A stretch of DNA of 64,000 nucleotides from Oscheius sp. JU75 (taxonomy: Eukaryota > Nematoda > Chromadorea > Rhabditida > Rhabditidae). The notes below the pieces were generated by a model, which ran no database searches, had not been told where the DNA came from, and was given only the letters and a program-made list of their open reading frames with translations. The translations under genes were made by a program, and so were the position numbers. The DNA is taken from contig JASJZC010000004.1 in NCBI GenBank assembly GCA_037178855.1, positions 3,162,001-3,226,000 of the forward strand, written 5' to 3'. Shown here one piece after another: positions 34,461-46,413 of the stretch (the stretch's first letter is position 1; each line of letters begins with the position of its first letter).

Positions 34461-36913
34461 TTAAGTGTCTCTGGATTTCGTCTCCTTCTTAGCCTTCATT
34501 CTGCGATTTTGAAACCAAATCTTGATTTGTCGCTCCGACAGTCCGAGGGAACGGTTCAGCTCGACGCGACGACTAAAACGATGGGTAGAATTGCGAACAG
34601 AATGAATACCGTCTGGTTAAATACTTATTGTAGTGGAACTCCTTCTCCAGTTCGAGAATCTGTTGGCGAGAATAGGTCTGTCTCCCACGTTTCTTGCAAA
34701 CTTCGACCACGGAAGCACCTCCCATGAGAACTATTTCTGCAGAAAGGGGTCCGGTAAACTATATCCGATAAATAAACTGTATCTAGAACTGAACAAAAGT
34801 CCCTGCTGTCACTGTTTGTCTCTTTTCACAACTATCAATGGCTGTTCCCTGTTGACTCATCCTCCCGGAACTCGTTCTTCTCTTAAATATCGACCAAAGC
34901 CAAACACAGACAGAGAGACTCATGCAGAATGAGAGGAGGCTGTGGGCTGTTCGAACGCAAAAACTGCCAATGCACATATTCATATCATACGGGGAAACAA
35001 GAGAAATGAGCGGGAAAGAAAGGAATTCACATGGGGAGACATTGACTATTTTTCAGAGAACCCGTAAAAAGAAGTCTACGGTGGCGGCGGTGGACAGTAG
35101 TAGGGATGAGCTGAGGCAGCAGAGAGACCAGTCGGCCAGCCTGCTGCTCCAAGCCATTTCTTGTCCTCGTCATCTACCAGACTCGATTTCGAAGGGACAT
35201 TGGAAGGCAACAAAGGAGTGTGTTCCGTGTGGTCGTCTATCCGCTGTTTCTCCTTCTTCGCCTTCATTCGACGGTTTTGGAACCAGATCTTGATTTGCCG
35301 GTCTGTCAGATTCGTCTGTAGTCGAAGCTCTTCTCGCTGTTTCTTCGACACGTAGCTGCTCTGCTGGAATTTCTGTTCCAAGACACTCGTCTGGTAGCGT
35401 TGATATGTCTGACGTCCCTTCTTCGAGGCGGCTGGAAAAGAGAACGTCACGACTGAGGGGAAGACAACACAAACGACGGAAAAAGCGGATAAGCACCCAC
35501 AACCTCGTCCCCGGGATGGAGAGTACACACTGATCGATTCAGGAGGAGTCTGGGAGAGAGTTGTGGTCAATTTCTTCAACTGGTATTGAATCTCATAAAG
35601 TCAGACTTTTTTGATATGACTAGTTGATTGAATTATGAATGCTAATCAGTTCGAATGTTCCGCTCGGATAGAAATCAAAAATCAAAAAAAGAACGCTCTC
35701 TCCCAGTTCAGAAAGGACAATTGAAATGTTGGGTAAACGAAGGTGCGGGCACAAACTCCGCCTTTCTCTTCTTATAAATAGTTAAACTGACCATAGTTCG
35801 GCCAGTGTGGAGTCGCGTAGCATTGGGGTGGCCATGCCCCGAAAGGAGTTCCGAGAGGCTGTCCGAACTGTTGGTAGTAGCCCGGCCAGGCTGGATATCC
35901 GGGCATGTAGGCTGCTGCTGCACCCGCTGCGGACACTGAAATAGAGAATGTCTTGAGTAAAATATAGAGTACGAACCAGAATAGGGAAGACTGTCAGTCG
36001 AGGCAGCCGGAGTGTCGCTGTCGTCTTTGCCAACTCCTTGAGCCATGGCTGCCAACCTCTGAAAAGGAGGGATTGAGAGTTGCCAACCACACTGCAATCA
36101 TTTCCATCACCAGTCCGCTGAAAAACAGAAACCGCCCTGGCAAAACCGTGCAATTTGCGGACGCAATTAGGGTTGGTTGCGGCCCAGGCACAGACCCAAC
36201 GACGCCGACAAGGATCTATCGATCTACAAGCATTTTCCTCTTTTCAAAGTATGTATCAAGGAAGAGTGTGAAAAGGTTTCGAGCTGTCATGACGACGTCC
36301 CTCAAAACGGCGCCGAGAGTTCTCGAATCGGACTCTGGTCGCTCTTTAAAGAGCTGTAATTTTCGAAACCTCCTATGCGGCAGAAATAGATAGACAGACA
36401 AACTTTATTGTCAAGTCATAACGCATTGGATCTCTCCAACAGATTACTAAAAGTTGCAAGGCCTGAGCTGAAGATGGTTGTCAAAGTTAGGAAAGTAGAG
36501 ACGTGTCCAAAAATCTGCCACCCGCTGTCACACCTGACCAATTCCCCCGTAACGTAACTTATTCCATTTCTGACAGAAATGAGTCTCTTTAACTGTTTGT
36601 GTGTCGCCAGTGAGAAGAGGGTCATTCCATTCGAATAAAGTGGGCGCATGATGAGTCCTCGGCGTCGTTCCCCCGATTTCGTTCAAAAAATAACCTGTAA
36701 ATGATCCGTCGTTCCTTCGGGTTGACTGCTTGAAGCGGTAAAGTCGAAGCCGACAGACGTGAGCGGGTTCATCGGCTGTGTCTGTGGCGAGGCCAGGGCC
36801 AACGGGGCTACAGTAGTCCAGTGGGCGGGGCTGGCACGCCTATTGGCTGCAAATATCTGCTCGTTAGTATGATAACTCGAGGATAAGGAACAAGGAAGAG
36901 GGAATGGAAACAT
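34461..36913 (-). CDS. Hox protein with Antp/MAB-5-type homeodomain
   Basis: Five exons (36695-36913, 35977-36058, 35792-35935, 34610-34736, 34461-34572) join in phase to 227 residues. The N-terminal part is low-complexity and rich in Y/P/G ([20 protein letters not shown]) and ends HWPNY just before the homeobox intron, where a hexapeptide-like tryptophan motif is expected. The homeodomain begins [20 protein letters not shown] and ends [30 protein letters not shown] and [13 protein letters not shown] place it in the central Antp class (nematode ant-1 or mab-5). A shorter start at 34,725 (MGGASVVEV) is also possible. The intron 34,737-35,791 contains the second homeobox gene. The N-terminal start at 36,913 is the first ATG of the open frame and is uncertain. 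Confidence 0.75.
35076..35579 (-). CDS. egl-5: Hox protein with EGL-5/Abd-B-like homeodomain
   Basis: Two exons (35504-35579, 35076-35431) join in phase to a homeodomain beginning [19 protein letters not shown] and continuing [18 protein letters not shown], then [19 protein letters not shown], with a C-terminal tail ending in six prolines. From memory this is very close to C. elegans EGL-5, the posterior (Abd-B-class) Hox protein that patterns the tail. EGL-5 identity is stated from recall, not a search. The first exon here enters in phase 0 and has no start codon of its own, so a 5' exon must lie upstream; the exon at 36,695-36,913 ends in phase 0 and is the obvious candidate. The gene lies within an intron of the Antp-type transcript, same strand. 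Confidence 0.75.
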   Translation of the reverse strand: MKKLTTTLSQTPPESISVYSPSRGRGCGCLSAFSVVCVVFPSVVTFSFPAASKKGRQTYQRYQTSVLEQKFQQSSYVSKKQREELRLQTNLTDRQIKIWFQNRRMKAKKEKQRIDDHTEHTPLLPSNVPSKSSLVDDEDKKWLGAAGWPTGLSAASAHPYYCPPPPP

Positions 36914-37545
36914 TTATGCCCCATAAAATTGGAAGAAGCACAGGTGAAGAGGTAATGAGTCCGGCGCAGAGCCTTTACGATCATTCGAATTGACGCGATG
37001 GCTATGGGCAGGAGAGACGGGGCGGAGCCGCTCCGGAGGCGGGAAGCAAAGCAGATGGCAAGCTGTGAGAAGACCAACTAGAAACGAAAAAAAACTTAAC
37101 GATGGGAACCTTCTCAGGACAAATAAGACTGGGATTAACTCGGATCTTAGCTTGAACTATAGTCTGGGAGAGCTCCACCAAAGCAGAGGTAAGTTCCTGT
37201 CTATATTTTCGGTTTAGAAAAAGAAGAGATAGTCAGAAGGTAAATGAGGAACAGAGTTAGCAGTGTCAATCAAATTCTGAACCTTTACATTATCACCACG
37301 CTGAATGGTACTTTGGTGCGAGAGAGCCGTCGTCGACGTCCCATTGGCGGTCTCCTAATGACATTGGAGGGACAGCTGGGTTTGGAAGCCAGGGGAGATG
37401 AATTGGTCAGTTTGCAGCACTTTTGAGGCTCTTTGAGCCGAAACTAAACTGCGGAAGACAGTCTAAATTAAACTTGGAAAGTGGCAAGATCTCTCTACTA
37501 CTAAAGTGCACTGGTGTCCGTCCGTGCGTCACCACGAGAAAAGGC

Positions 37546-37650
37546 TGGCAAGACATGGCATGACAAGGATCAAATTGACAAGTCAGGTTTTTGGGGCAAC
37601 TTGGAAACTTAGGCTATTGGAGAAGCGGCGAAGCTGCCTGTTGTCAATTC
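37546..37650. repeat. dispersed repeat, copy 1
   Basis: Shares two blocks with 43,070-43,152: GCTGGCAAGACATGGCATGA against GCTAGCAAGTCATGTCATGT, and GCGGCGAAGCTGCCTGTTGT against GCAACGAAGCCGCCTGTTGT, in the same order and orientation. The spacing differs by about 20 bp. Confidence 0.5.
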
Positions 37651-40600
37651 TAAGAGACGGCTGGTAGGTATAGAAGAGGGTTCAGCTGGAGTAAGCCCTA
37701 AGCCAGAGTAGGATGCTTGAAAAGCATTCCGATCATCCTCCTTATATGCCATTCTAGAGGTTTTTCATCCAAGTTTTTGACCTGACACCTCTTGCCGACT
37801 TTGTTTGGTTAGACGAGGCTGTTCAACACCGCAAAAACGGCTGTATAACAAGCACCCTGGACAAACAATTCAGGGTGGTCCGAGCTTTTACAGATAGAAG
37901 TTTTTGAAATCGAGCAAAAGTTACGCTGATTACGGTAGCTCACAAAGAGATGCGATTGTCTGATAAAGAGTTCAAGGTGGTCTGGCTGTTTTTTTTAGTT
38001 CGCAAGCTACAGAAGTTATGGCTAGTGGCAAATAATTGTCATGGGACATAATTGGAAGTCGTTATGGCAAGCTATTGGATTGGAGTTGTTCCTCAGCCAA
38101 TCTTGTAGTCAAGTCAGGAAAATGGATTGCTGCAGAAAGTTTCTTGAAGGAAGTGTTTCCTGTTCGAACAGTTCCCAGAGGACTACTAAGAAGTCAGAAA
38201 GTCTTAAACGATTAGCTAGCTGGAGAAGGAAGGATGTTATCTATCTCACTTAAGTGTTTACGGGCACTCAAATTGACGTTATGGTATTGCTGGCGGGTGG
38301 AGGTCTTTCTGTCCATGCCCTTGTTCTGTCAATTAGAAAAGTGCGAAAACATTCTGTTTGACAGCTGGCAGAAGGAGCAGTAAGGGCGGCTGTCACCCAA
38401 AGGTATACGGTAGCTCCTCTTTGAACTAGCCGACGGTCAAAAGATTCGGAAGAAAAAGAGATGCTGGTGGTCGTCGGATTAGTCGAATCCGGTGCTGACA
38501 AAAAAAAGAGAAATAGAGGCAAGTACGGTGGAAGCCCGACTGCTGCGGGCGGCTCGCCACAAAGGAAGAAGCGCCACGCGAACACATTATGAGTTATCTA
38601 AATGACATCGAGGGCTGAAGATGAACGGCCTCACCTGCCAGACTTCCAGTCGAACACCCAAACACTCTCGACCACTTTCAATCTATTTCCCCCCCCCCCT
38701 TTCCTGGCGTTACACGTTTTGAGACATTTCTTGTCTACTGGACAGCCAACTATGCTGTTTGGTTCAACTGAAACAATGTAATGATTCACTTCTAATATCA
38801 GGCTGACAACCTAGAGAGATACTTAGGTAACAAATGCTAGCGACTGATTGAAAAGGTTTTGATGCTCTACAATCGGTGAGTATTTGTTACGAAAGGTGCA
38901 CTGGCTATAATTGAAATAGGCTCCATAGGAACATTTTAAATACTCAGATTGTAGATAGTGTTTCATCACTTTTGAGAGAGACGCACCCGGCTGAAAGATG
39001 TCTCACATCGATCTATCCTTCTCGTTCCTTCCTCAGAGGATTACGGTGTCTGAGAATCCCGAGAGAAGGCAACACGTTTCCCAATCTCTCTTTCTTATTA
39101 GCAATGCATGTGCCCAACGCGATAGATTCGGGACGTTTGGTCGACAAATTTCGAACAGAAATTATGTTTAATTACTAGTTAGCTTCTTTGACTTCGGTAA
39201 TAACTAAGACTTATGAAATGAGCGAGTGCAAGTTTCTATAGAAGTTGACCTGATCCGTATTTTCGTAACTAAAAAAAACTTGGTGCTACAAATGCCGTCC
39301 CCTTCTCGGAGCCATTAGCATAGGAACAAACGTGAAACATCTGGCAGATGATTGGAGAGAAAAGTCATTTCTTAAACAAACTGGGTTGTAATGGGCCCAT
39401 TGCGCGTATCGGATGGGAAGGGGAGGTCTCTTTGGAACAGAGTCCCACTGTTCCCAGCATAACACCAAACTTAAAACTAAAAAAAATGCTTTTGCATACT
39501 CCCATATCTCTAGGAGGTATCAACCAATTACTATAGTAAATTGTTTTTGAGCTAGGCTTCACCTTGAAAAGACTGAAAGTTTGTCAAAAGTACACACCGA
39601 ATCTGAACCACTGACACAAAGTTAGAAGGAAGGTAAGCGCCTGTCGCCTGGTCAAAGCGCCCGCTCCGGATGGTGGTTGTCTGATAAGTCGTAAAGGTGA
39701 GATATACGTCCTGCTCCCCAATGTGTATCTGATTCTCTTTTTTGCTACACCTGAGCCACGACGTAAATCACAGACGCACGTGTGGTCCATAGAAAAAAGT
39801 TTTTGGCTCCAGATGCCGCCGATGGGACAGCCGTCTGTCACCTGATACGGTATGGATCTACGTGTCTCTGTCTCTTGTGTTATACGGTAGTTTACGAGGG
39901 CGGTCACGCCTGGTCTGATGCCTATTTGAATTAGAAAGGAACGACGAGGACGCCAGCACCACGGGAGCCTCGTCCACTCGGGCTGCAGCTGTCTCACTCA
40001 ACAGGAAATGCGATAAAAGGGGCTGTTTTTTGGGGGTCTTTTAAAGAGGTGACAACTTGCAATACAGGAAAAATGATCAGAGGCAGTAGAGGGAAACAGT
40101 GTTCATTCACAACTCTTAACAGTCGTTGCGATGACGTCAGGATAACCTCGTTAGCGGGTAAAACAAACTTTTCTATTTAGAACCAAAGAAACTTTTCAGA
40201 CAATAGCCAGTTGGTCAAAAACAAAAAAGTTTCAGATTAGTACAGTTCCTGATAGTCATGTGAATACCCTAATGAAGGTACACTCATTGAAAATATACTG
40301 AACTAGGATAACTTGTTGCTTTGCTAGCATTCAAACAATCGGATAGAACATAGTGATTGAAAGCAAGGGTGGTCTAGTTTACAGGGAAAGAGAGTATGGT
40401 GCTCAATAAGAAAAAAACTGGATAAATCGAAAAAAGTTTGTCCTCCTCGAAACGGACAGAACTGTTTCTTTCCAAAAGAAACTATCTGAGATACTTATAG
40501 AAGGCTGGAAAGAGAAATCTTCGATTTACCAGTCGGGTCCCAATTGACGATCACCGACAAAGTTAGCAAAGACCACATAAATCAGCCATGAAGGCTGTCT

Positions 40601-43069
40601 CTGGAATAGACTGTCCGAGAGGTTGAGAGAACTGATTGTGACGATAGTTGTCATAAACGGAGCGAGACTTTAGGAAACTGCAATCTACAATTAGGCCTTT
40701 GTTCCATAACCGAGCATAAAAGTTATTCGCAGGTAAACTATAGTCACGGTACTGTAGTTGCTTTTTACGGTACTGATCTATCCGAGAGATGTCAATAAAA
40801 TTATTGGGAACAGGGAACCAGAACTAAGGATAAACTGATGGAATAGCCACCTGGTGTGGAGGAAACTTGAGGGCGACATGGTGGCGCCAACCCGTAAAAT
40901 TAGCATAGGAGGTCGTTCCAGCTGACTGCTGGATTTGACACAAAAAGAGTTCTATCAGATGTGTTCAGTCTCGCCTTTCAGTTCAGAGTGGATGTCGGCG
41001 GCGGGAGCAAAGACAGCCACTGAGTCATGGGGGGCGCGGCTGAGATTTATGGACACGCAGTAAGAAGTCGGACAGTCGGAAGTCAAGATTATTAGAATGT
41101 CATTTAAATAATGGAAAGAAAGCGTGTCTTTAAGGAAATCGAACTGAGAATATCGAGATAAACAAGGTGACTGGTCTGATCATGTGGCTGATTGTCCACC
41201 TCTCGTATACAGTCGGGACTGTCTCATTCTGCTATTCTACTGATTCAAATGTCAATTAAATGAGAAAATCATGGTAACTTATGAGAAAAAGGCTATAAGA
41301 CTGTCATCATTAGCTTTCCTACAAATATAAGTAGCCATGACTCACACTACTTCCTGGACTAGACACCCACAAAGTGAATAGCTCTAAAATATGTGATTAC
41401 AACTTGCGTAAGAGACACTTTGAACGCGTGCCACTACAAGCTGGTCTCCCTGATGTGGAATGGGCTCTAAATCGCCGGTATAGCTCATCAACAGGCCATT
41501 TGCTGGACGCGTTTATTCCCCGTAAATCAGCTGGAGCACCATGTTCCGGACATCGTTACGAACTTTGCAACTGTTGTATGAGAGATGGGGAGGAAATGAG
41601 AGCATTGAGGAATTGACTGGTCACTTGGTGGCCATGCCCGTCTGATTTATGTCAAACCGTGTCCAGATGCCTTGGTCGAAAAAACAAGGCGAAGAAGACA
41701 AGGAGTAACATCTGGAGAGCCAAAAATGATGTGAGGGGAGTAGCCGGAAGGATAGTTCGTCTCTCTCGCCTCGGTGTGATTTGAGGGCTCGGGGCAGCGG
41801 CAAGATGAAAGAGCGCCGATGAACCTGTTCGAGTCAGAAGACGATAAATCAGGACAGAGGCAGAGAAGCAGGTGGACTGCGAGTTCTACTCGAGATTCTC
41901 GTTACAGTAGAAAACGTCTAATTGCTACCAAGCCAATCGGGACGACACTCTCATCCATCATTGTCTCGCGTCGAAGCGATGACAAACTACCTTCTTCCAG
42001 ACTTCATGGTTGACCCATATAATTAGTGGGCTAGTCCTTTTGAACTACCTGATTTATGAGAGTCGTAATCCGTGTATCATGACCGTATGTCGCCTCATTC
42101 TCGCCTCAATTGGCACAGCAACAGTTGCGCAGTCGGCTCGTAATTATGATGTGCTGGCTATAAAAAGAGGGTCGTAAAAGTGGCGGAAGCGTCGCTCCAA
42201 AGGGAACACGCAGATGGCCTGAAGGACAATGTGTTCCGAACGATACACGAGAATGCCTATCGGGACTCTTCTCAAATCCAGACCGCTGACACTCCATTCT
42301 TCTTCATAAAACCGCTGTTTAGCATGTAAAGGAGTCGTTAATTTGCTGAATATGGGCTACCTAGGGCTCCAAAATTCAAAAGATACGAGATGAAAGGAGG
42401 CCGACGGGACAACGACTACTGCCTTCGATCGGATCACCGACTCTACCCAGAAGGGACTCTTTTCTAAATGAACACTTAGTTGTGTCAGCTAGTCAAATTG
42501 ATAGGTGGTTGAACAGTTTGACGACTCGTTTAGTTTCTCGTCCAAGTGATTTATTCGAGACAGCAGCGACTCTAACTTTAAAATGGTCATAAAGGGCGGC
42601 GGCAGCGGCCTGCCACGAATTATAGCCTTAGTATCAACTCCGAGTCATCTCGATTGGCGTCACCTTCACACCACCCAGTTGCGACTAATTACTGTCATTT
42701 TGAGACAAAACCACTTGGTAGAACTCTATGATTGTCAAAAACAGCTGCACAAAGATTCTACTGAAAGAGGATCGGCAAAGAAGACAAGGATTGCTAGAAA
42801 ATTTGACTGATAACAGCATGATACTTATTTGGTGGTGACTGATCTTACAGAAAAATTTCCTTCTGATCTCTACTATCTAAAACGCGATGGTTTCTGTGGC
42901 GGAATCTGTTTAGATGTTTGTTTGTTAGTCCGAGGCTACGAAACAGAAGCAAACAAGTTCTGTTGTCCTGAAGTTTTTTTGTTCAGAAATAGTTATTGTC
43001 TAAATTGGGTCGCAAGTCAACTTTGGGGGCGCTCTAGAACTTGTTTTTTGTCCCAATGAAGTCGAGCTA

Positions 43070-43152
43070 AAAGCTAGCAAGTCATGTCATGTAAAGAGTT
43101 TAGTTTCTGGGAAACTTCTCTTTTGGGGAAGCAACGAAGCCGCCTGTTGTAA
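43070..43152. repeat. dispersed repeat, copy 2
   Basis: Partner of the repeat at 37,546-37,650, about 5.5 kb away on the same strand. Diverged, non-coding. Confidence 0.5.
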
Positions 43153-43893
43153 TGGTAAGTCAAGACGGACTGATGCCCTCGAAAGAGTTTGTAAACTCAA
43201 AGAGTGAAAAGGGACGATCAATGGTGTGAGTGAGATGTTTTGTCTTGAGTCGGTACAAGTATAATCGTTGATTTACGGCCGGCTGGCGGCAACCCTTTCT
43301 CCGGTCGGAAGTCCCGGGCCGACTTCTCGGCGCCGTTGGCATCTGCTCAAGGCTTATTTGAGTTTGGAAAATGGTATAATAGGTCAATGAGAACGGGTAT
43401 CAGGACGAACAGAACACAAGATCTACCGCCGAGAAACGGGCGAACGACAAAAAACGTGGGAGACAAGCAATTAAGACAAAAATGAGATCAACGGCTCTTG
43501 CGCGAGACTGACCGAGGGACGAGATCAAATTTCCCAGTCAGGGACAGTATCTTTTACGTTTCTCTGGTAGTGTAATCTTCTGTGATGAACAACATTTCGG
43601 ACCTTGTCAGAACCTCCAGATACTACACTACATGCATTCTCTACGTCGAGCTGTAAGGGAGCCACAATCACGGCATTGAGTAGTCGCCAGTCTCTTACCT
43701 AAGCGAAACTATCGATTGATGAGCTCATCGCCTTTGCTTCTCTCTACCGGGAAACGACCAACTGAATCAGCTGTTCGCTCTGCGGTGAACATCGGTTAAA
43801 GGACTGCCCAACCATTTTGAATTGTTTTTTTCCCTCAAATTGAACTCAATTTCTCTCTTTTATTGTGGTTCATGTATAGAAAGTTTTTTTTAG

Positions 43894-44949
43894 ATGGGTA
43901 TTCCTGAAAATACAGTGGCTGTCGTCATGGGAGTTTCGGACCACTCGACTACCGTCTGGTATCCGAATTTAGGAGGCAATCTACGTGAAATCTCGGAGAA
44001 CACCGGTCTCAAGGTAACTTCCTTTATTCTTAGACTAACAGTGTTTGTTCAAGCCAGGAGATTGGATCGCCAAGTTCGACGGAGAACTTGTGAAGATTCG
44101 AAAGAGTCTACCAACAACTATTGCGAAAAACTCTCCTTTGTTCAAGGTAGGCTTTTATATTTCCACAACTAGCTATAACTTAGCCAGATTACAACCCTCG
44201 TTTTGAAGCCTGCACTTTCTTACTTCAGTGAAGGGAGACATGGATTTCCTTTGAGAGAGTATTCATCTTTTGTTGGTCTTTCTGTCTACTTCGGTGTAAG
44301 ATCTTTTGTTCTTCTCAACAAATACTTTTTGTCAGCCAGTAATGTTGTCGAGAACCGTATCAAGTGGGATGAAGGAGAATACTCTTTACGAACTAGAGCT
44401 TTTGAAGTAGGTGCCATTTTGTTAGACTTTTAACTACTTTTTCAGTTTTAAACAAACCGCTTGCACGAGCGAACAAGTGAAAAATACTTGGGCAATTATG
44501 GATAAGATTAAAACTCTTTGGTTCTCTTGCTCGTGGCCGAACCTATCTGAGAAGAAGCTTCCGGGGTCATTAATACTCGACGAGATGGAACAGGACAAAT
44601 TGAATGACTACTCAGTATATCTAGTAAGCAACAGAACCTTTCTACCTTTGGAAGCACACTGTTTTCAGGAAGGATTCGCCAATTACCGGATAAATTTCAT
44701 TGGGAGTTATCAAAAGGAGAACAAAAGGGAAGAAGAATTAGAAACAAATACTGAAAATATACCGACCAGTTCTGTGAAAAATGAATTGCAAGAAGTCGAT
44801 AGTTGGATAAGGAACCTGCTCACTAACCAGAAGGTATTCGTGCCCCTTACTTTAACCAATGTCAATTTTGTTAGATGAGAGCAGTTATGGAGCAGCGCGA
44901 CCCAGAAACCTATTGTCGGATTCGTCGATTCTATAAGGAGCTAAAATGA
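43894..44949 (+). CDS. conserved-looking orphan protein, function unknown
   Basis: Starts MGIPENTVAVVMGVSDHSTT, right after an acceptor tract (ttttttag). Six exons join in frame, provided the donor after TACTTCGGT (about 44,297) is used; the alternative one codon earlier leads to a stop. The product is about 240 residues. The N-terminal half looks like a small beta-rich domain (TVWYPNLGGNLREISENTGL, PGDWIAKFDGELVKI). The C-terminal half is charged and probably helical (NELQEVDSWIRNLLTNQK, ending CRIRRFYKELK). No signal peptide or membrane segment. I do not recognise the family. Its stop is 55 bp from the stop of the convergent innexin. Confidence 0.6.
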
Positions 44950-45004
44950 TTCACTGCGAGGGTAATTTATTTAAACTTTTCGTATAAACACTTTATAAGA
45001 AGTC

Positions 45005-46413
45005 TTAAACAATGAAAGAATCACCGTCTTCACACGTAACACCTTCCTTTGCGCTGTTCTTCTCATTATCACACCGGCCCTTCTCCTGCTGGTACTTCTC
45101 CCACATAGCTTTGAGAAGATCCGCAGCGGGCAACTCTCCCTCCTTTGCAACTGAAACAGGGCATTTTAAAAGGAAGAGAATCGGACTAACTTATCACCTC
45201 GATGAGGAAGGCTCCATCCACACGGAGTTCTTTGACAAAATCCTTGATGTCTGTATCGTTGGCTTTCGGATCGATGACAGCCACGAAACGACTGATCGTA
45301 GCGACTCGGTGGCCGGGGATAAGGAAGTAGAACTGAAGAACAGTATAAACTAGTTGATGGAAATCTCACGATCCACTGGAGAAGAGTAGTTAGAGAGGCA
45401 GCGAAGATGAACAGAAGCCACCACCAGATGACCAAGAATATTTTCTCGTTCACAATGTTAATTGTGAGGACGCACGGGGTCGTATGGTTATGAATATCGC
45501 CGAGAACATAGATATCAAAATCACACAGGGTGTTACTGAATTATTGAGAGTGAGAAAAATGATGATTTGCCACCGTGGAAAGGCAGGAGTTTCCGGGTCA
45601 TAGCCCTCCCAAAGAGCCTTCGTGTTCTTCCAACCCCACATGTAGTTCTTCTCTCCGAGGAAGTGCTTCAAAGCAACGAATTGAAGGAAGGCATTGGCAG
45701 CGAAGAGGCATTTGATGAGCTGGAAAGAGTTTCTTAGAGGAAAAGACAGAAGTTACCAAATAACAGAAGAAGTTGTACTTGCCGGCAGAACGTCCTACAG
45801 CGTGTTTGTGGAAGACAAATAAGGCTACTTTCTTCGTTTGGACATCATCGTCATCTTTTTTATCATCTTTCCGAGAAACACGCCATTTGACAACGTCGAG
45901 GATAGTGTCGATGTTCATGTCTGAGGGATACTGTACCGAGATAAAAATATGACTCACTTCCATGTGAGCTGAGAGCGCTCCAGATTTTCACGGGGAGATA
46001 GAAACAGGCAGCCTGGAACAGGAGAAAGAATCCGGTCCATTGGTAGTAGTTGAGAGCTAGCTCATCCCTTTAAAAGTTTTGGATGTAAGTTTAGATGAAT
46101 CTTACTTGATGCTCTTGTCTCTCGGAATCGGTACCATAGATGACGGAGCGGACGACATGTTCAGAGTTTTCTCGAACATCGGGACATAATAGGTGTTCGT
46201 TGCGTAACAAATGTCATCGCCGTATTCTGCCCAAAAATCGGTGTAGGTAGCGGCATACCAACAATTGATTGGTTTTCCGACCAGGCTCCACCAGTTGAGG
46301 CATGTAGACACAATGATGAAGGCGGACGGAGATATCTGGTAACTCAGACGATCTGCCCAGTCACTATCTCTCTTGGCAGGGATGCCTTGGAAGAAACCTG
46401 CCAACAGGTCCAT
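45005..46413 (-). CDS. innexin (gap-junction channel subunit)
   Basis: Starts [20 protein letters not shown]. It has the innexin layout of four membrane segments: TM1 [20 protein letters not shown], with extracellular loop 1 cysteines in [15 protein letters not shown] and [15 protein letters not shown]2 [23 protein letters not shown]3 [17 protein letters not shown]; the second loop beginning [15 protein letters not shown]; and TM4 [19 protein letters not shown]. The YYQW motif before TM2 is the family signature. Innexins form gap junctions and hemichannels in invertebrates. The cytoplasmic tail is short and ends [18 protein letters not shown] second innexin lies head-to-head 980 bp away. Confidence 0.93.

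Larger units (their letters stand above)
36914..43893. other. 7-kb gene desert upstream of the Hox locus
   Basis: I see no supported coding exon. The stretch contains a 12-base C run at 38,688-38,699, two copies of a diverged repeat (37,546-37,650 and 43,070-43,152), an isolated TATAAAA at 42,159-42,165, and open frames of at most about 140 codons with no splice logic. Long regulatory DNA is expected next to Hox genes. Confidence 0.5.

Noticed and set aside
40886-40910. ACCCGTA seed near the Hox locus, resembling miR-100/miR-51 family
   Set aside because: No complementary arm within 100 bp on either side, so no precursor hairpin.
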